A stretch of 64,000 nt of DNA. It comes from Mucilaginibacter gracilis. Lineage in GTDB: Bacteria; Bacteroidota; Bacteroidia; Sphingobacteriales; Sphingobacteriaceae. The stretch is taken from the NCBI RefSeq assembly GCF_003633615.1, contig NZ_RBKU01000001.1, positions 4,464,001 to 4,528,000 of the forward strand, written 5' to 3'. The position numbers and the translations under genes are program-made. The notes beneath the pieces were generated by a model. It made no database searches, had not been told where the DNA came from, and was given only the letters and a program-made list of their open reading frames with translations. The number at the start of each line of letters is the position of its first letter. Positions within the stretch are counted from its first letter, which is position 1. Shown piece by piece: positions 40,852-50,275 of the stretch.

Positions 40852-42864
40852 TTAATCCCAACCTTTTATTTGTTGAAATGCCGCCTCAGCCTCTGTTACC
40901 GGCAATTGGCAGGTTTTATTAACACAAACATATATTTGAGTTTGTGCCGTAAACTTATCATGCAACAAAGGTAAACTTCCTTTTGTTCCGCCCAAGATAA
41001 TTTTATTGGGGATGTACTTTTTTTCTATCTCAATACGCTTAATTTCGGCATCATGGCCCGTAATGGCAATTTCATAAGTGCTCATTATATCATCAAGCAT
41101 CAGCATGGCCCAGTTGGAGTATGCCGAACCATATTTAGCCATTAGCTTTTTAATGTTGCGCAGCAGTTGGGCGGCAAGTGCCTCATATTCGGTATTATCA
41201 AAAAATAAGCTTAATTTTTTAAGGTTGCGCGCCATTACCGAGTTTGATGCCGGTATTACATTATCCATCACCTCAAATTTGCGTGCTATCAGTTGCTCGC
41301 CATTGTCGGGCGTGTAAAATAGCATTCCGGTAGCGTTGTCATAAAAATAATCAAGCGCATATTCGGTTAAGGCTTTGGCTAATTGCAGCCAATTTTCATC
41401 AAACGTAACTTCGTAAAGCGCTATAAAAGCATCTGCCAACATAGCGTAATCATCCAAAAACGCTATACCATCATTTGCGTTTAGTTTATTGTAAACGCGG
41501 CTTATTTGCTTGTTATCGCTAATTAAATTGTTTTTTATAAAATGGGCATTTTTTAGTGCCATTTCTAAATAAGCAGGCTCGTTAAAGGCACGGTAAGCAT
41601 CGCAAAGCCCTTTAAGCATAAGGCCGTTCCACGATGTTAGTATTTTATAATCAAGCCCAGGCCTTACACGGCTACTCCTGGCCTGGAGCATTTTAACGCG
41701 GAGTTGGGCTATTTTATCAACTAAAGCATCAACCGGGATACCAAGTTTATGCGCTAATAATTCATCCTCATCGTTACGGAAAAATATATTAGTATGCTCT
41801 TCGGCCCAGTTACCATCGGCGGTAACGTTGTAATATATAGCAAATAAACCAGCATCGTCGCCCAATATTTCTTCAATCTCTGGCAGGGTAAAAGTGTAAA
41901 ACTTGCCCTCTACCCCTTCACTATCGGCATCAAGTGCCGAATAAAAGCCGCCCTCCGGCGATGTGAGTTCGCGTTTTATAAAGGCAATGGTTTCGTCAAC
42001 TATATTTTTATAAAGCTTATCTCCGCACCAGGTATAGGCTTCGGAGTACAAACTGATGAGTTGGGCATTATCATATAACATTTTCTCAAAGTGCGGTACG
42101 TGCCAATGCCCGTCTACCGAGTATCGCGCAAAGCCACCGCCAATATGGTCGTAAATGCCGCCCTTGGCAAGCTTTTCTAAGGTAAGCCTAACTATAACAT
42201 TGGTTTCCTCATCCTTCATTAAATGAGCGTAACGCATTAAAAACTGCCAGTTATTGGGCATCGGGAACTTGGGAGCCCTGTCCATTCCACCTTCTTTGAA
42301 ATCAAAATATTTGCTCCAGGGTTTAACAATAGCTTGTAAGTCGGCAGGGGTATTTTCCATGTGCTCGTTAACAAAACTAATGTTTTCATACTGGTGTATA
42401 CCTTCGGTTAACTTCACAGCATATTCTTCGGCCTCCTGTGGTTTTTGTTCCCAAAAATTGGCGAGGTTAAAAAGTAGCCCCATCCAATCGGTTTTAGGGA
42501 AGTATGTGCCCCCGTAAATGGGCCGTTGGTCGGGCAGGCAAATACAATTTAAGGGCCAACCGCCACGGCCGGTCATTAACTGCACGGCGCTCATGTATAT
42601 CTGGTCAATATCGGGTCGCTCTTCGCGGTCAATTTTAATACAAACAAAATGGTCGTTCATGATTTCGGCCACCTGCTCATCCTCAAAGCTCTCATGTTCC
42701 ATAACATGGCACCAATGGCAGGCTGAATAGCCAATACTAACCAGGATAAGCTTGTTTTCGTCTTTAGCCTTTTGTAAAGCTTCGGCGCCCCACGGAAACC
42801 AGTTAACCGGGTTATTGGCATGCTGAAGTAAATATGGCGAAGTTGAATTTGATAGTTTGTTCAT
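40852..42864 (-). CDS. Thioredoxin-domain protein, DUF255/YyaL family
   Basis: 670 residues. An N-terminal thioredoxin-like DUF255 domain contains SACHWCHVMEHESFED (CxxC) near residues 48-60, NHFVCIKIDREERPDI and TGRGGWPLNCICLPD. The rest (about 190-560) is an alpha/alpha-toroid like that of N-acylglucosamine 2-epimerase and glycoside hydrolases. The family is universal in many bacteria and includes human SPATA20, but its activity is unproven; a redox or sugar-related role is inferred from the two folds. Confidence 0.9.
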   Translation of the reverse strand: MNKLSNSTSPYLLQHANNPVNWFPWGAEALQKAKDENKLILVSIGYSACHWCHVMEHESFEDEQVAEIMNDHFVCIKIDREERPDIDQIYMSAVQLMTGRGGWPLNCICLPDQRPIYGGTYFPKTDWMGLLFNLANFWEQKPQEAEEYAVKLTEGIHQYENISFVNEHMENTPADLQAIVKPWSKYFDFKEGGMDRAPKFPMPNNWQFLMRYAHLMKDEETNVIVRLTLEKLAKGGIYDHIGGGFARYSVDGHWHVPHFEKMLYDNAQLISLYSEAYTWCGDKLYKNIVDETIAFIKRELTSPEGGFYSALDADSEGVEGKFYTFTLPEIEEILGDDAGLFAIYYNVTADGNWAEEHTNIFFRNDEDELLAHKLGIPVDALVDKIAQLRVKMLQARSSRVRPGLDYKILTSWNGLMLKGLCDAYRAFNEPAYLEMALKNAHFIKNNLISDNKQISRVYNKLNANDGIAFLDDYAMLADAFIALYEVTFDENWLQLAKALTEYALDYFYDNATGMLFYTPDNGEQLIARKFEVMDNVIPASNSVMARNLKKLSLFFDNTEYEALAAQLLRNIKKLMAKYGSAYSNWAMLMLDDIMSTYEIAITGHDAEIKRIEIEKKYIPNKIILGGTKGSLPLLHDKFTAQTQIYVCVNKTCQLPVTEAEAAFQQIKGWD

Positions 42865-42870
42865 TGTAGA

Positions 42871-42995
42871 TGTGCAAATGAGTAAATGTGCGAATGTGCA
42901 AATTGTTTTTCAATTTTTTAATGTTATAAGGCATTTGCACATTTACTCATTCGCACACAAGCACATTGATTTGCACATTTACCCATTCGCACACC
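42871..42995. repeat. Intergenic shuffled-word repeat, copy C
   Basis: TGTGCAAATGAGTAAATGTG... (42871-42896) faces CATTTGCACATTTACTCATT... (42932-42957): 26 bp inverted with two changes. A third, degenerate copy of the minus-orientation word follows at about 42970-42994. The words ATGTGCAA and TTTGCACA recur throughout. It fills the gap between the DUF255 and epimerase genes. Confidence 0.7.
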
Positions 42996-43018
42996 TACAC
43001 ATTCACTGGTACATTTAT

Positions 43019-43026
43019 TATCTTAG
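43019..43026 (+). promoter_or_regulatory. -7-like box of the epimerase gene
   Basis: TATCTTAG, the TAnnTTAG variant, ends four bases before the ATG at 43031. It lies directly after the repeat, which may provide the upstream element. Confidence 0.35.
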
Positions 43027-43030
43027 CGTT

Positions 43031-44128
43031 ATGCAAATTACCTATATTGATATTTACCGTTTCAGCATACCTATGGAACCGTTTACCATTGCCACCGGAA
43101 CTATGGATTATGCGCAAAATACATTTATACGCGTGCATACCGATGCCGGTTTTTATGGTGTTGGCGAATGCTCGGCCTTCCCGATGATTGTTGGCGAAAC
43201 GCAGGATACCTGCCTGGCTATGGCGCGCGAATTTGCCAAGTTATGGCGAGGTAAAGACCCTTTAAATATACCCGAAAGGCTACAGCAACTACACAACTTT
43301 ACCGCCGGTAACGCAACTATAAAAAGCGCATTTGATATGGCACTTTATGATATTGCTGCAAAGGATGCCAATTTACCACTTTACCAATTTTTAGGTGGCG
43401 AAATACGCGAGGTTGAAACGGATATAACCATAGGCATTGGCGAGCCCGGTAAAATGGCACAAAAAGCTGTAGAGTTTAAACAAAGCGGTGCAACTATACT
43501 TAAAGTTAAATTGGGCAAAGATGCCAAACAAGACGTTGAACGTATTAAACTAATACGTGAAGCCGTTGGCCCGGATTTAAAAATACGTATAGACGCTAAC
43601 CAGGGTTGGGATTTTGACGATGCTGTTTATGCATTGCAAAACATGTTTCATTACGATGTTGAATTTTGCGAACAACCAATGCGTACCTGGTATGATGACC
43701 TGTTGCCCCGTTTAAAGGAACTATCCCCTATCAAAATTATGGCCGACGAAAGTGTGTATAACCATCACGATGCGCACAAACAAATCAACAGCGGGTCGTG
43801 CGAATACATTAATATTAAATTCGCAAAATCGGGTGGGATAAACGAAGCCATCAAGATACATAACTTGGGTGCAGAACATGGCGTTGCCTGCATGATGGGC
43901 GGTATGCTTGAAAGCCGCATTGCCGCAAGCGCACAGCTACATTTTGTTTACGCCAGCCCGAATATTAGTTTTTACGATATGGATACCTGTATGCTGGGCC
44001 ACCTGGCAGACCCCTGCATTGGCGGCCTAACATACAAGGGTTATTTTTTATCGCTACCACATGCAATTGGTATTGGCGCGGATGCCGACGAGGCATTTTT
44101 AACCAAATGCGAGCATTGGAAAATATAA
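43031..44128 (+). CDS. Dipeptide epimerase, enolase superfamily
   Basis: 365 residues from MQITYIDIYRF; the frame is open 58 codons earlier but that part is repeat sequence. It belongs to the muconate lactonizing subgroup: the KxK base is in ILKVKLGKD near 157, metal ligands in RIDANQGW near 185, EFCEQPM near 213 and MADESVY near 237, and the opposite Lys in NIKFAKSGG near 262. The sequence pattern fits L-Ala-D/L-Glu epimerases that recycle murein peptides, though other dipeptides are possible. Confidence 0.85.
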   Translation: MQITYIDIYRFSIPMEPFTIATGTMDYAQNTFIRVHTDAGFYGVGECSAFPMIVGETQDTCLAMAREFAKLWRGKDPLNIPERLQQLHNFTAGNATIKSAFDMALYDIAAKDANLPLYQFLGGEIREVETDITIGIGEPGKMAQKAVEFKQSGATILKVKLGKDAKQDVERIKLIREAVGPDLKIRIDANQGWDFDDAVYALQNMFHYDVEFCEQPMRTWYDDLLPRLKELSPIKIMADESVYNHHDAHKQINSGSCEYINIKFAKSGGINEAIKIHNLGAEHGVACMMGGMLESRIAASAQLHFVYASPNISFYDMDTCMLGHLADPCIGGLTYKGYFLSLPHAIGIGADADEAFLTKCEHWKI

Positions 44129-44133
44129 GATAA

Positions 44134-47100
44134 CTAATTTACGGCATGCAATAGCTTATTAGCTTTTGATATTTTACTGTAGTGCGCAATTTTACGGTAC
44201 AACTCGTCGGGGTTAAAGGGTTTGCTAATATAATCATCCATACCCACTATAAATGCCCTGTCTTTATTATCCAACATGGCCGATGCTGTTAGGGCTATAA
44301 TGGGTAATTTTCGATATTTATATGCCGGCTCAAGTTTGCGTATTTCTTGGGTGGCTGTATAACCATCCATTTCTGGCATTTGCAAATCCATTAATATCAT
44401 ATCATAGTCGTTGGCTTGGGTGAGTTTTACAGCCAGTTCGCCATTTTCGGCAACATCGCATTCCACGTCCCATTGTTTTAAAAACTGCTTAGCCAGCAAA
44501 ATATTAATCTGGTTATCCTCGGCCAATAAAATGCGTGTGCCCAACAAACTTCCCTGTACAACAGGTGATTGCCTTGATACGCTCGACTCTAACTTTAAGT
44601 TGCTATTGGCAAAGGTTAAGTTAAACGAGAATGTTGAGCCTACGCCTGGCTCGCTTTGTAATTTAATAAAACTACCCTGCATTTCCAGCAGGCGTTTGGT
44701 AATAGTAAGCCCTAAACCTGTACCGCCATACTTACGTGTTGTATCCGAACTGGCTTGTGTAAAACTCTCAAATATAGATGCCTGCTTATCTAAGGGTATG
44801 CCAATGCCGGTATCTTTAACCTCAAAGCCAATAGTTGCCGATTGTTCGGTTTGGTTAATTAGCGACGCTGTTACCGTTACCTTGCCATAATTGGTAAATT
44901 TTAAGGCATTGCTAATTAAGTTGGTTAATATTTGGCCCAACCTAACCGGATCGCCAATTACGGCATGAGGCAAATCGTCTTCTATCATCAGCTTAAGCTG
45001 GATATTTTTCTCAATAGCGCGCTGTTCCATAGCGGCCCTTATATTGCGAATGAGGTCTTTAACGCTAAAATCAACGTTTTCAAACTCCAGCTTACCGGCT
45101 TCTATCTTACTAAAATCCAATATATCATTAATGAGCACCAACAGGTTTTCGCCCGAAAACTTTAATATTTTAAGGTACTCTTCCTGGTCTTTGCGCGGGT
45201 TTTGCAACAACAAGTGCGTAAAGCCAATAACCGCATTCATGGGCGTGCGTATCTCGTGGCTCATGGTAGAGAGAAACTGAGTTTTAGCCTGAGCGGCGTT
45301 TTCGGCCTGCTCTTTTGCTTTTATCAGGGCCTGCTCGGCCTCTTTACGCTCGGTTATTACTTCGGTAAACATAATGATTCCGCCTATTTCGTCTTTTTCA
45401 AACCAAGGCCTTATTTCCCATCTAAACCATTGCACTTTGCCATTTTTACGCACATAGCTATCTTCAACCTCACCAATTATTTCGCCGTGCAGGCCCCTGT
45501 CATGAAATTCCTTCCACCGCAACGACGAGTCCGGGAAGAGGTCGTAGTGCCGCACCCCTACAATGTTTTTACGCTCCAGCTTATAATCTTTTTTCCAGAT
45601 GTCGCTTGCAGCTATATATCGCATTTCTTTATCAAAAATAGCAATGGCAGCCGGCGAAACCTCTATAAAGGTATTCAGTTGCTTTTGCTTTAGGCGAATT
45701 GCTTCTTCGGCCAGTTTATAGGCCGTTATATCAATAATTGCACCGTATAATCTTGTTACCGCTCCATACTCGTTAAATTGGGGTTTGCCAATTGCCTGTA
45801 TGTACTTTATACCGCCGGTTTTAGGAAAAATGCGCAAATCAAAATCGGATGTTTTACCACCTTTTACGGCCATTTTTATGGCACTTTTGTATTTATCGCG
45901 ATCGTCGGGGTGAATGAGCTGATCAAAATCGTGGGTTTGCGGGCCGGTACCAACAGGTTCAAATCCAAATATCCGAAAGGCCTCCGCCGACCAATAATTT
46001 TTTCCGGTTACAAGGTCTATCTCCCAGCTCCCACTATGGGTTAATTCCTGGGTTTCGTATAGCAATGCTTCATTTTTCCGCAGCTTCTCCTCAGCTTGTT
46101 TACGCAGGGTGATGTCGTGCCAAACAACCAGCAACACCTCTTTATGCCTTATAGAAACGGGGTTGAGGGTAACCTCAATAAATAATTCGGTGCCATCCTT
46201 ACGCTTGTGCATCCACTCAAACTGGTGTACCCCCTTTTCGTGGGCAAGCCTATCCATCTCTTTCGATTTTTCGTGGGATAACTGTCCGTCTGGTTGATAT
46301 TGGGGCGAAAAATCAGCCGGGTGATGTGACATTAACTCCGATTTATCCGAGTAACCCATCATCTCGACAGCAGCATTGTTGCAATCAATTATTCCTGTTT
46401 CGTCAAACAGTAAATGTGCATCTGTAGAAAATTCGAAAATAACCCTGTGCTGCTCTTCAATATCTTTTTGATACGTTATATCCTGAAAAACGCCATATAA
46501 GCGTTTAGGCTTGCCATTTTTTTTAATGATATTACCGCTAGATCGTACCCATAATAAATTACCCTTGGCCGTTAGCATGGGCAGTTCAACCTGGTAAGGT
46601 TCGCCTGTTGCAATGGTTTTATCAACTGCAGCCTTTATTACCGGCCTGGAAACAGGGGTGTAAAAATTTATGGCCGTCTGTAAATCAATACCATCTTCAA
46701 CGTCCATCTCATGCATATGATAAACTTCGGAAGACCAGGTTAATTTACCAGTTACCAGGTTAATTTCCCAGGTGCCTATTTTGGCCAGCTTACCGGTTTC
46801 ACTCAGCAAACGCTTAGCTTTATTTAGCTTTAGTTGTAATTTTTTAACCGGGGTAATATCTATAAATGCACAATTAAGGGTATTATTAGTATGAGTTACC
46901 TGGGCTTTTATTAATTTCCGGATGTTGGGCGCTACGGTAACTTTTCCCTCCCATTCAAAATCATGTTGCTGTTTTAATGCCGAAATTAATGTTTCCCTGT
47001 CGGCTTCGTCAATCACATTAAGTAACTTGTTTGCATCGGCTATAATATCATCTGCTGGCACGTCAAATAGCTGCTGCGCATTTTTATCTATAGTTATAAT

Positions 47101-47202
47101 GTTAATTTCACCACCGGCAGAAACCCCGTACCGAAAAAAAGTTAGTTCGATACTTTTAAAAAGAGGTTTTCCTGATTGCAAAATTTGTTTTTTTAAACTC
47201 AT
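44134..47202 (-). CDS. Multi-PAS hybrid sensor histidine kinase/response regulator
   Basis: 1022 residues with no clear transmembrane segment, so a soluble sensor. About five PAS-type modules occupy residues 1-635 (two with the GTWEINLVTGK or GSWEIDLVTGK signature). They are followed by HisKA with the phosphorylated His649 in STMSHEIRTPMNAVIG, an ATPase domain (KDTGIGIP, then GGTGLGLTI) at about 750-870, and a receiver with Asp939 in MILMDLQMPEMDGY. No histidine phosphotransfer domain or partner regulator is adjacent. The stop is six bases from that of the convergent epimerase gene. Confidence 0.93.
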   Translation of the reverse strand: MSLKKQILQSGKPLFKSIELTFFRYGVSAGGEINIITIDKNAQQLFDVPADDIIADANKLLNVIDEADRETLISALKQQHDFEWEGKVTVAPNIRKLIKAQVTHTNNTLNCAFIDITPVKKLQLKLNKAKRLLSETGKLAKIGTWEINLVTGKLTWSSEVYHMHEMDVEDGIDLQTAINFYTPVSRPVIKAAVDKTIATGEPYQVELPMLTAKGNLLWVRSSGNIIKKNGKPKRLYGVFQDITYQKDIEEQHRVIFEFSTDAHLLFDETGIIDCNNAAVEMMGYSDKSELMSHHPADFSPQYQPDGQLSHEKSKEMDRLAHEKGVHQFEWMHKRKDGTELFIEVTLNPVSIRHKEVLLVVWHDITLRKQAEEKLRKNEALLYETQELTHSGSWEIDLVTGKNYWSAEAFRIFGFEPVGTGPQTHDFDQLIHPDDRDKYKSAIKMAVKGGKTSDFDLRIFPKTGGIKYIQAIGKPQFNEYGAVTRLYGAIIDITAYKLAEEAIRLKQKQLNTFIEVSPAAIAIFDKEMRYIAASDIWKKDYKLERKNIVGVRHYDLFPDSSLRWKEFHDRGLHGEIIGEVEDSYVRKNGKVQWFRWEIRPWFEKDEIGGIIMFTEVITERKEAEQALIKAKEQAENAAQAKTQFLSTMSHEIRTPMNAVIGFTHLLLQNPRKDQEEYLKILKFSGENLLVLINDILDFSKIEAGKLEFENVDFSVKDLIRNIRAAMEQRAIEKNIQLKLMIEDDLPHAVIGDPVRLGQILTNLISNALKFTNYGKVTVTASLINQTEQSATIGFEVKDTGIGIPLDKQASIFESFTQASSDTTRKYGGTGLGLTITKRLLEMQGSFIKLQSEPGVGSTFSFNLTFANSNLKLESSVSRQSPVVQGSLLGTRILLAEDNQINILLAKQFLKQWDVECDVAENGELAVKLTQANDYDMILMDLQMPEMDGYTATQEIRKLEPAYKYRKLPIIALTASAMLDNKDRAFIVGMDDYISKPFNPDELYRKIAHYSKISKANKLLHAVN

Positions 47203-47351
47203 CTAAAATTTAGGTTATGGCCACTACCTTTTTTAGGTATAGATAGCCAATAATAATAATAAAATCAAAATACTGATGTTTTAAATTGGTAGTTAGTTGA
47301 TACTGACTTGAACGTATGTAAATTAAGAAGGTTGCCTTTATTTAAGTTATT

Positions 47352-48443
47352 TTATGGCTCCTTTTTACAGTACCAGGCCATAACCAGGCGTATCATTCGG
47401 TTATAAGTTTTTAAGCCTTGCGGCTGATTGTTGCTTTTTAGATAGTTATCGTACAAAATGCTGCCGAATATACCTGCCTTACCTTCAAAACTTTTCCAAT
47501 AAAGCCGGTCGTGCTTACGGTCGCTACGTACCTGTGGCGATATATTTGTTTTGAGCTTTTTATAACTTAAACTATCTTTTAAAAAAACTGTAAGCATAAA
47601 CTCCTCCATCCCGCTGTAATAAGCCGAATACCGCAACAAACGATTGTGCGAACCAATACCTGCTACAAAACCGCCAAAATTAGCTTCATCCTCGGCGCCA
47701 AAGCCCATTTGATGTGTCATTTCGTGGCAGGCGGTAAATGGGCGCAAAAAAACAGGCATCTGGTAATTCATCTGCGCCTCGGAAGTAAATGGGTTGTAGT
47801 CGCCTTCGGTACCCAAATAATTCATAAAAAAAGTAAGTAACGACGATTTTATTTTGGGATGAATAGCGGGGAAATATTTTGACTGTTTTGAGAGGGTATC
47901 TATAGCGTTTGCTGCCGTTTGATAAATAGCTGCGTTATTTTGCAACGTATCTTCGCTGGTTAAACGGGCCCTGCTTGCGTTTGCGCTATCAATAAGCATT
48001 GCGGTTACCTGTTTTATATCCTCAAAACTGTACGACGTATCTTGCAGATTTAGCCTTTTTGCTGCCGACGGACGGAAATAATTTAATCCCCAAAAAATAT
48101 AAAACACCACAATTAAAGCTTGTACAACTATAATTACTTTAAGCAAACAAATAAACATTAACCTAAAGCGGCGCAATACCAATAAACGGATAATTTTGAT
48201 AAGAACGTACAGCAGATAAACAATAAGGAGGATATAAAATACATCGCCAACGCTAAACGGAAACAAATTAAATACCGGATGCAGCACCCAACAAATACCC
48301 AAATACAAGCTACCCGAATAGTAGCGTTCTACAGCCGTAGGGTGGTTCATAAAAAGCACCATCAATACCCATATTGCGGCTAAAACCACAATAATTGCAA
48401 TTTTTGATTGGATGGGGCCTTTGCTGTATTTGAAACGGATCAT
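47352..48443 (-). CDS. DUF3810 membrane metallopeptidase-like protein
   Basis: 363 residues. Three hydrophobic segments lie in the N-terminal third (about 15-32, 62-85, 95-118). The soluble part contains CHEMTHQMGFGAEDEANFGG near 238, an HExxH zinc motif with a downstream acidic residue, as in metallopeptidases. The family is DUF3810, restricted largely to Bacteroidota and Firmicutes and not assigned a substrate. A TATATTTG -7 box precedes it on the minus strand (48464-48457). Confidence 0.85.
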   Translation of the reverse strand: MIRFKYSKGPIQSKIAIIVVLAAIWVLMVLFMNHPTAVERYYSGSLYLGICWVLHPVFNLFPFSVGDVFYILLIVYLLYVLIKIIRLLVLRRFRLMFICLLKVIIVVQALIVVFYIFWGLNYFRPSAAKRLNLQDTSYSFEDIKQVTAMLIDSANASRARLTSEDTLQNNAAIYQTAANAIDTLSKQSKYFPAIHPKIKSSLLTFFMNYLGTEGDYNPFTSEAQMNYQMPVFLRPFTACHEMTHQMGFGAEDEANFGGFVAGIGSHNRLLRYSAYYSGMEEFMLTVFLKDSLSYKKLKTNISPQVRSDRKHDRLYWKSFEGKAGIFGSILYDNYLKSNNQPQGLKTYNRMIRLVMAWYCKKEP

Positions 48444-48482
48444 TTTTTGTATCCTTCAAATATAGCTTTTCGGAAATAAAAA

Positions 48483-48507
48483 TCCCCGGTAAAAATTATA
48501 CCGGGGA
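48483..48507 (-). terminator. Terminator of the PNPOx-like gene
   Basis: TCCCCGGTA (48483-48491) pairs with TACCGGGGA (48499-48507); ATTTTTATTT follows on the minus strand. Confidence 0.8.
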
Positions 48508-48549
48508 ATTATAACAATGCCGTTAAATTAAAGGCATTGCCGTGGCTTT

Positions 48550-49092
48550 TTATTCGCCAACATTAAGCGTGCCTTCTATCGAGTCGTCCATTGTTTTGCC
48601 TGTTACCAGGGATGCCGCCATTTTAGCAAATTGAACAATAGAACCATGCTTATTATCCCAGTAATAACCTTGAAGCGGACTAACCTTAATGGTAGTTATC
48701 AACGGATCGTCTATACCGCCCTGAAACCATACTTTGGCGATGGGGTCCCAAATTTCTTCAATTTTGGCTTTGTCGTTACCAATTTCGGCCATGCCATAAA
48801 TATTGACGAAACCGGTATGAGCCGATGCCTGATAAAACAGATGCACAAAAGGGTCGGCGGTAATTTCTTTGTTGTGTTCGCTGTCTTTAGCACTCAAAAA
48901 CCAAAGGTTACCCTGGTCATCAACCTGCTGGGTAGACATTGGCCTGGCCGAAACAGGTAAACCTGTTTTAATACTGGTAATAAAAAAGCAAGAGTCAGCT
49001 TTTTTGGTTAGTTCCCTTATTTTTTCAATGGCCTCAGTTCCTTCCAGCGGCTTAATATGTTCTTCTTGTTGCGTTGCATTTATGGTATCCAT
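48550..49092 (-). CDS. Pyridoxamine 5'-phosphate oxidase-like flavoprotein
   Basis: 180 residues with the split-barrel FMN fold of general stress protein 26. Typical blocks are DSCFFITSIKTGLPVSARPMSTQQVD near 32, GNLWFLSAKDSEHNKEI near 68 and NIYGMAEIGNDKAKIEEIWDP near 113. Relatives bind FMN or F420 and are induced by stress; the reaction is unknown. Single gene, leftward, with its own terminator; the next gene is divergent. Confidence 0.85.
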   Translation of the reverse strand: MDTINATQQEEHIKPLEGTEAIEKIRELTKKADSCFFITSIKTGLPVSARPMSTQQVDDQGNLWFLSAKDSEHNKEITADPFVHLFYQASAHTGFVNIYGMAEIGNDKAKIEEIWDPIAKVWFQGGIDDPLITTIKVSPLQGYYWDNKHGSIVQFAKMAASLVTGKTMDDSIEGTLNVGE

Positions 49093-49187
49093 AGTTTTTA
49101 TTTTTTTTATAGATTAGATAACCGTTAAACTTATAGTTTGTGTGATTTATTTTAATTAAAAAGATAATAATAGTCCGTAATAAGAAA

Positions 49188-49218
49188 TTGATGCTTCTGC
49201 CACAAGTTTATACCTTTG
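49188..49218 (+). promoter_or_regulatory. Promoter of the Gfo/Idh gene
   Basis: TTG (49188-49190), a 20-bp spacer and TACCTTTG (49211-49218) match the consensus; this supports the ATG at 49243 over the longer frame from 49216, which begins inside the -7 box. Confidence 0.65.
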
Positions 49219-49242
49219 CTATTCGTTATAAAAACAAGCACT

Positions 49243-50235
49243 ATGAACAAGGTACGTTGGGGAATATTAAGCACGGCTAAAATTGGCCGTGTACAGGTAA
49301 TACCGGCTATGCAAAAAAGCCAGTATGCACAGGTTGTTGCCATTGCTTCGCGCGACAAGCAAAAGGCGGAAGAAACTGCCAATGATTTGGGAATTTTTAA
49401 AATATATGACGACTACGAAGCCCTACTGGCCGACCCTGATATTGATGCTATTTACAACCCGCTACCCAACCATTTACACGTGCCTTATACCATTAAAGCT
49501 TTGCAGGCCGGTAAACATGTGCTTTGCGAAAAACCAATTGCCTTAACGGCTCGCGAAGCTCAACAGCTATTTGATGCCTGCCAGCAATACCCGCAACTTA
49601 AAGTAATGGAAGCTTTTATGTACCGTTTCCACCCGCAATGGCTCAAAGCCAAACAACTGGTTGATGCTGGTTTATTAGGCGAGGTAAAAACGATAAACGC
49701 GTTTTTCTCCTATTTTAACAATGATGCCGCCAACATCCGCAATAAGCCCGAAACTGGTGGCGGCGCGCTGATGGATATTGGATGCTATTGCATCTCGTTT
49801 CCGCGTTACATAATAGGCACCGAACCACAACGCGTTACAAGCCTAATTGACTTTGATCCGGAAATGAAAACCGACCGCCTAACATCGGGTTTGTTAGATT
49901 TTGGGAACGGCGTAACGGCAACCTTTACCTGCTCTACACAATTACAACCTTACCAGCGCGTAAACATATTTGGTACCAAAGGCCGCTTAGAAATTGAGAT
50001 ACCGGTTAACGCCATAGCCGATGAACCCGCCCGTTTATGGCTACAAAATAACAGCGAAATTAAAGAGATGCTAACCGACCCCGTTAACCAATACACTATA
50101 CAAACCGATGAGTTTAGTAAAGCGATATTGAACAATACCCCCGTACCAACGCCATTAACCGACGCCGTAAATAACATGAAAGTTATTGATGCCTTGTTTG
50201 AGAGTGCTAAAAAGGAAAGTTGGATTAGTTTATAG
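49243..50235 (+). CDS. Gfo/Idh/MocA family oxidoreductase
   Basis: 330 residues from MNKVRWGIL. The Rossmann fold opens with WGILSTAKIGRV and continues to the family motif CEKPIA near 93, whose Lys is catalytic; the C-terminal sheet domain has MEAFMYRFHPQWLKAK near 122. The sequence resembles the dihydrodiol dehydrogenase/glucose-fructose oxidoreductase group. The sugar or cyclitol substrate is unknown. It stands alone. Confidence 0.88.
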   Translation: MNKVRWGILSTAKIGRVQVIPAMQKSQYAQVVAIASRDKQKAEETANDLGIFKIYDDYEALLADPDIDAIYNPLPNHLHVPYTIKALQAGKHVLCEKPIALTAREAQQLFDACQQYPQLKVMEAFMYRFHPQWLKAKQLVDAGLLGEVKTINAFFSYFNNDAANIRNKPETGGGALMDIGCYCISFPRYIIGTEPQRVTSLIDFDPEMKTDRLTSGLLDFGNGVTATFTCSTQLQPYQRVNIFGTKGRLEIEIPVNAIADEPARLWLQNNSEIKEMLTDPVNQYTIQTDEFSKAILNNTPVPTPLTDAVNNMKVIDALFESAKKESWISL

Positions 50236-50275
50236 CGATATTTGTTTTATGATGCCTTTTGCCGATATTTAAAGT

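Noticed and set aside
42857..43030. 58-codon N-terminal extension of the epimerase
   Set aside because: It translates the word-permuted repeat into a Cys/His-rich low-complexity string; the enolase fold begins at 43031.
47646..47840. Frames opposite to large genes such as DUF3810, the hybrid kinase and ppc
   Set aside because: They are antisense shadows without promoters or family similarity; their openness is explained by codon bias of the real genes.
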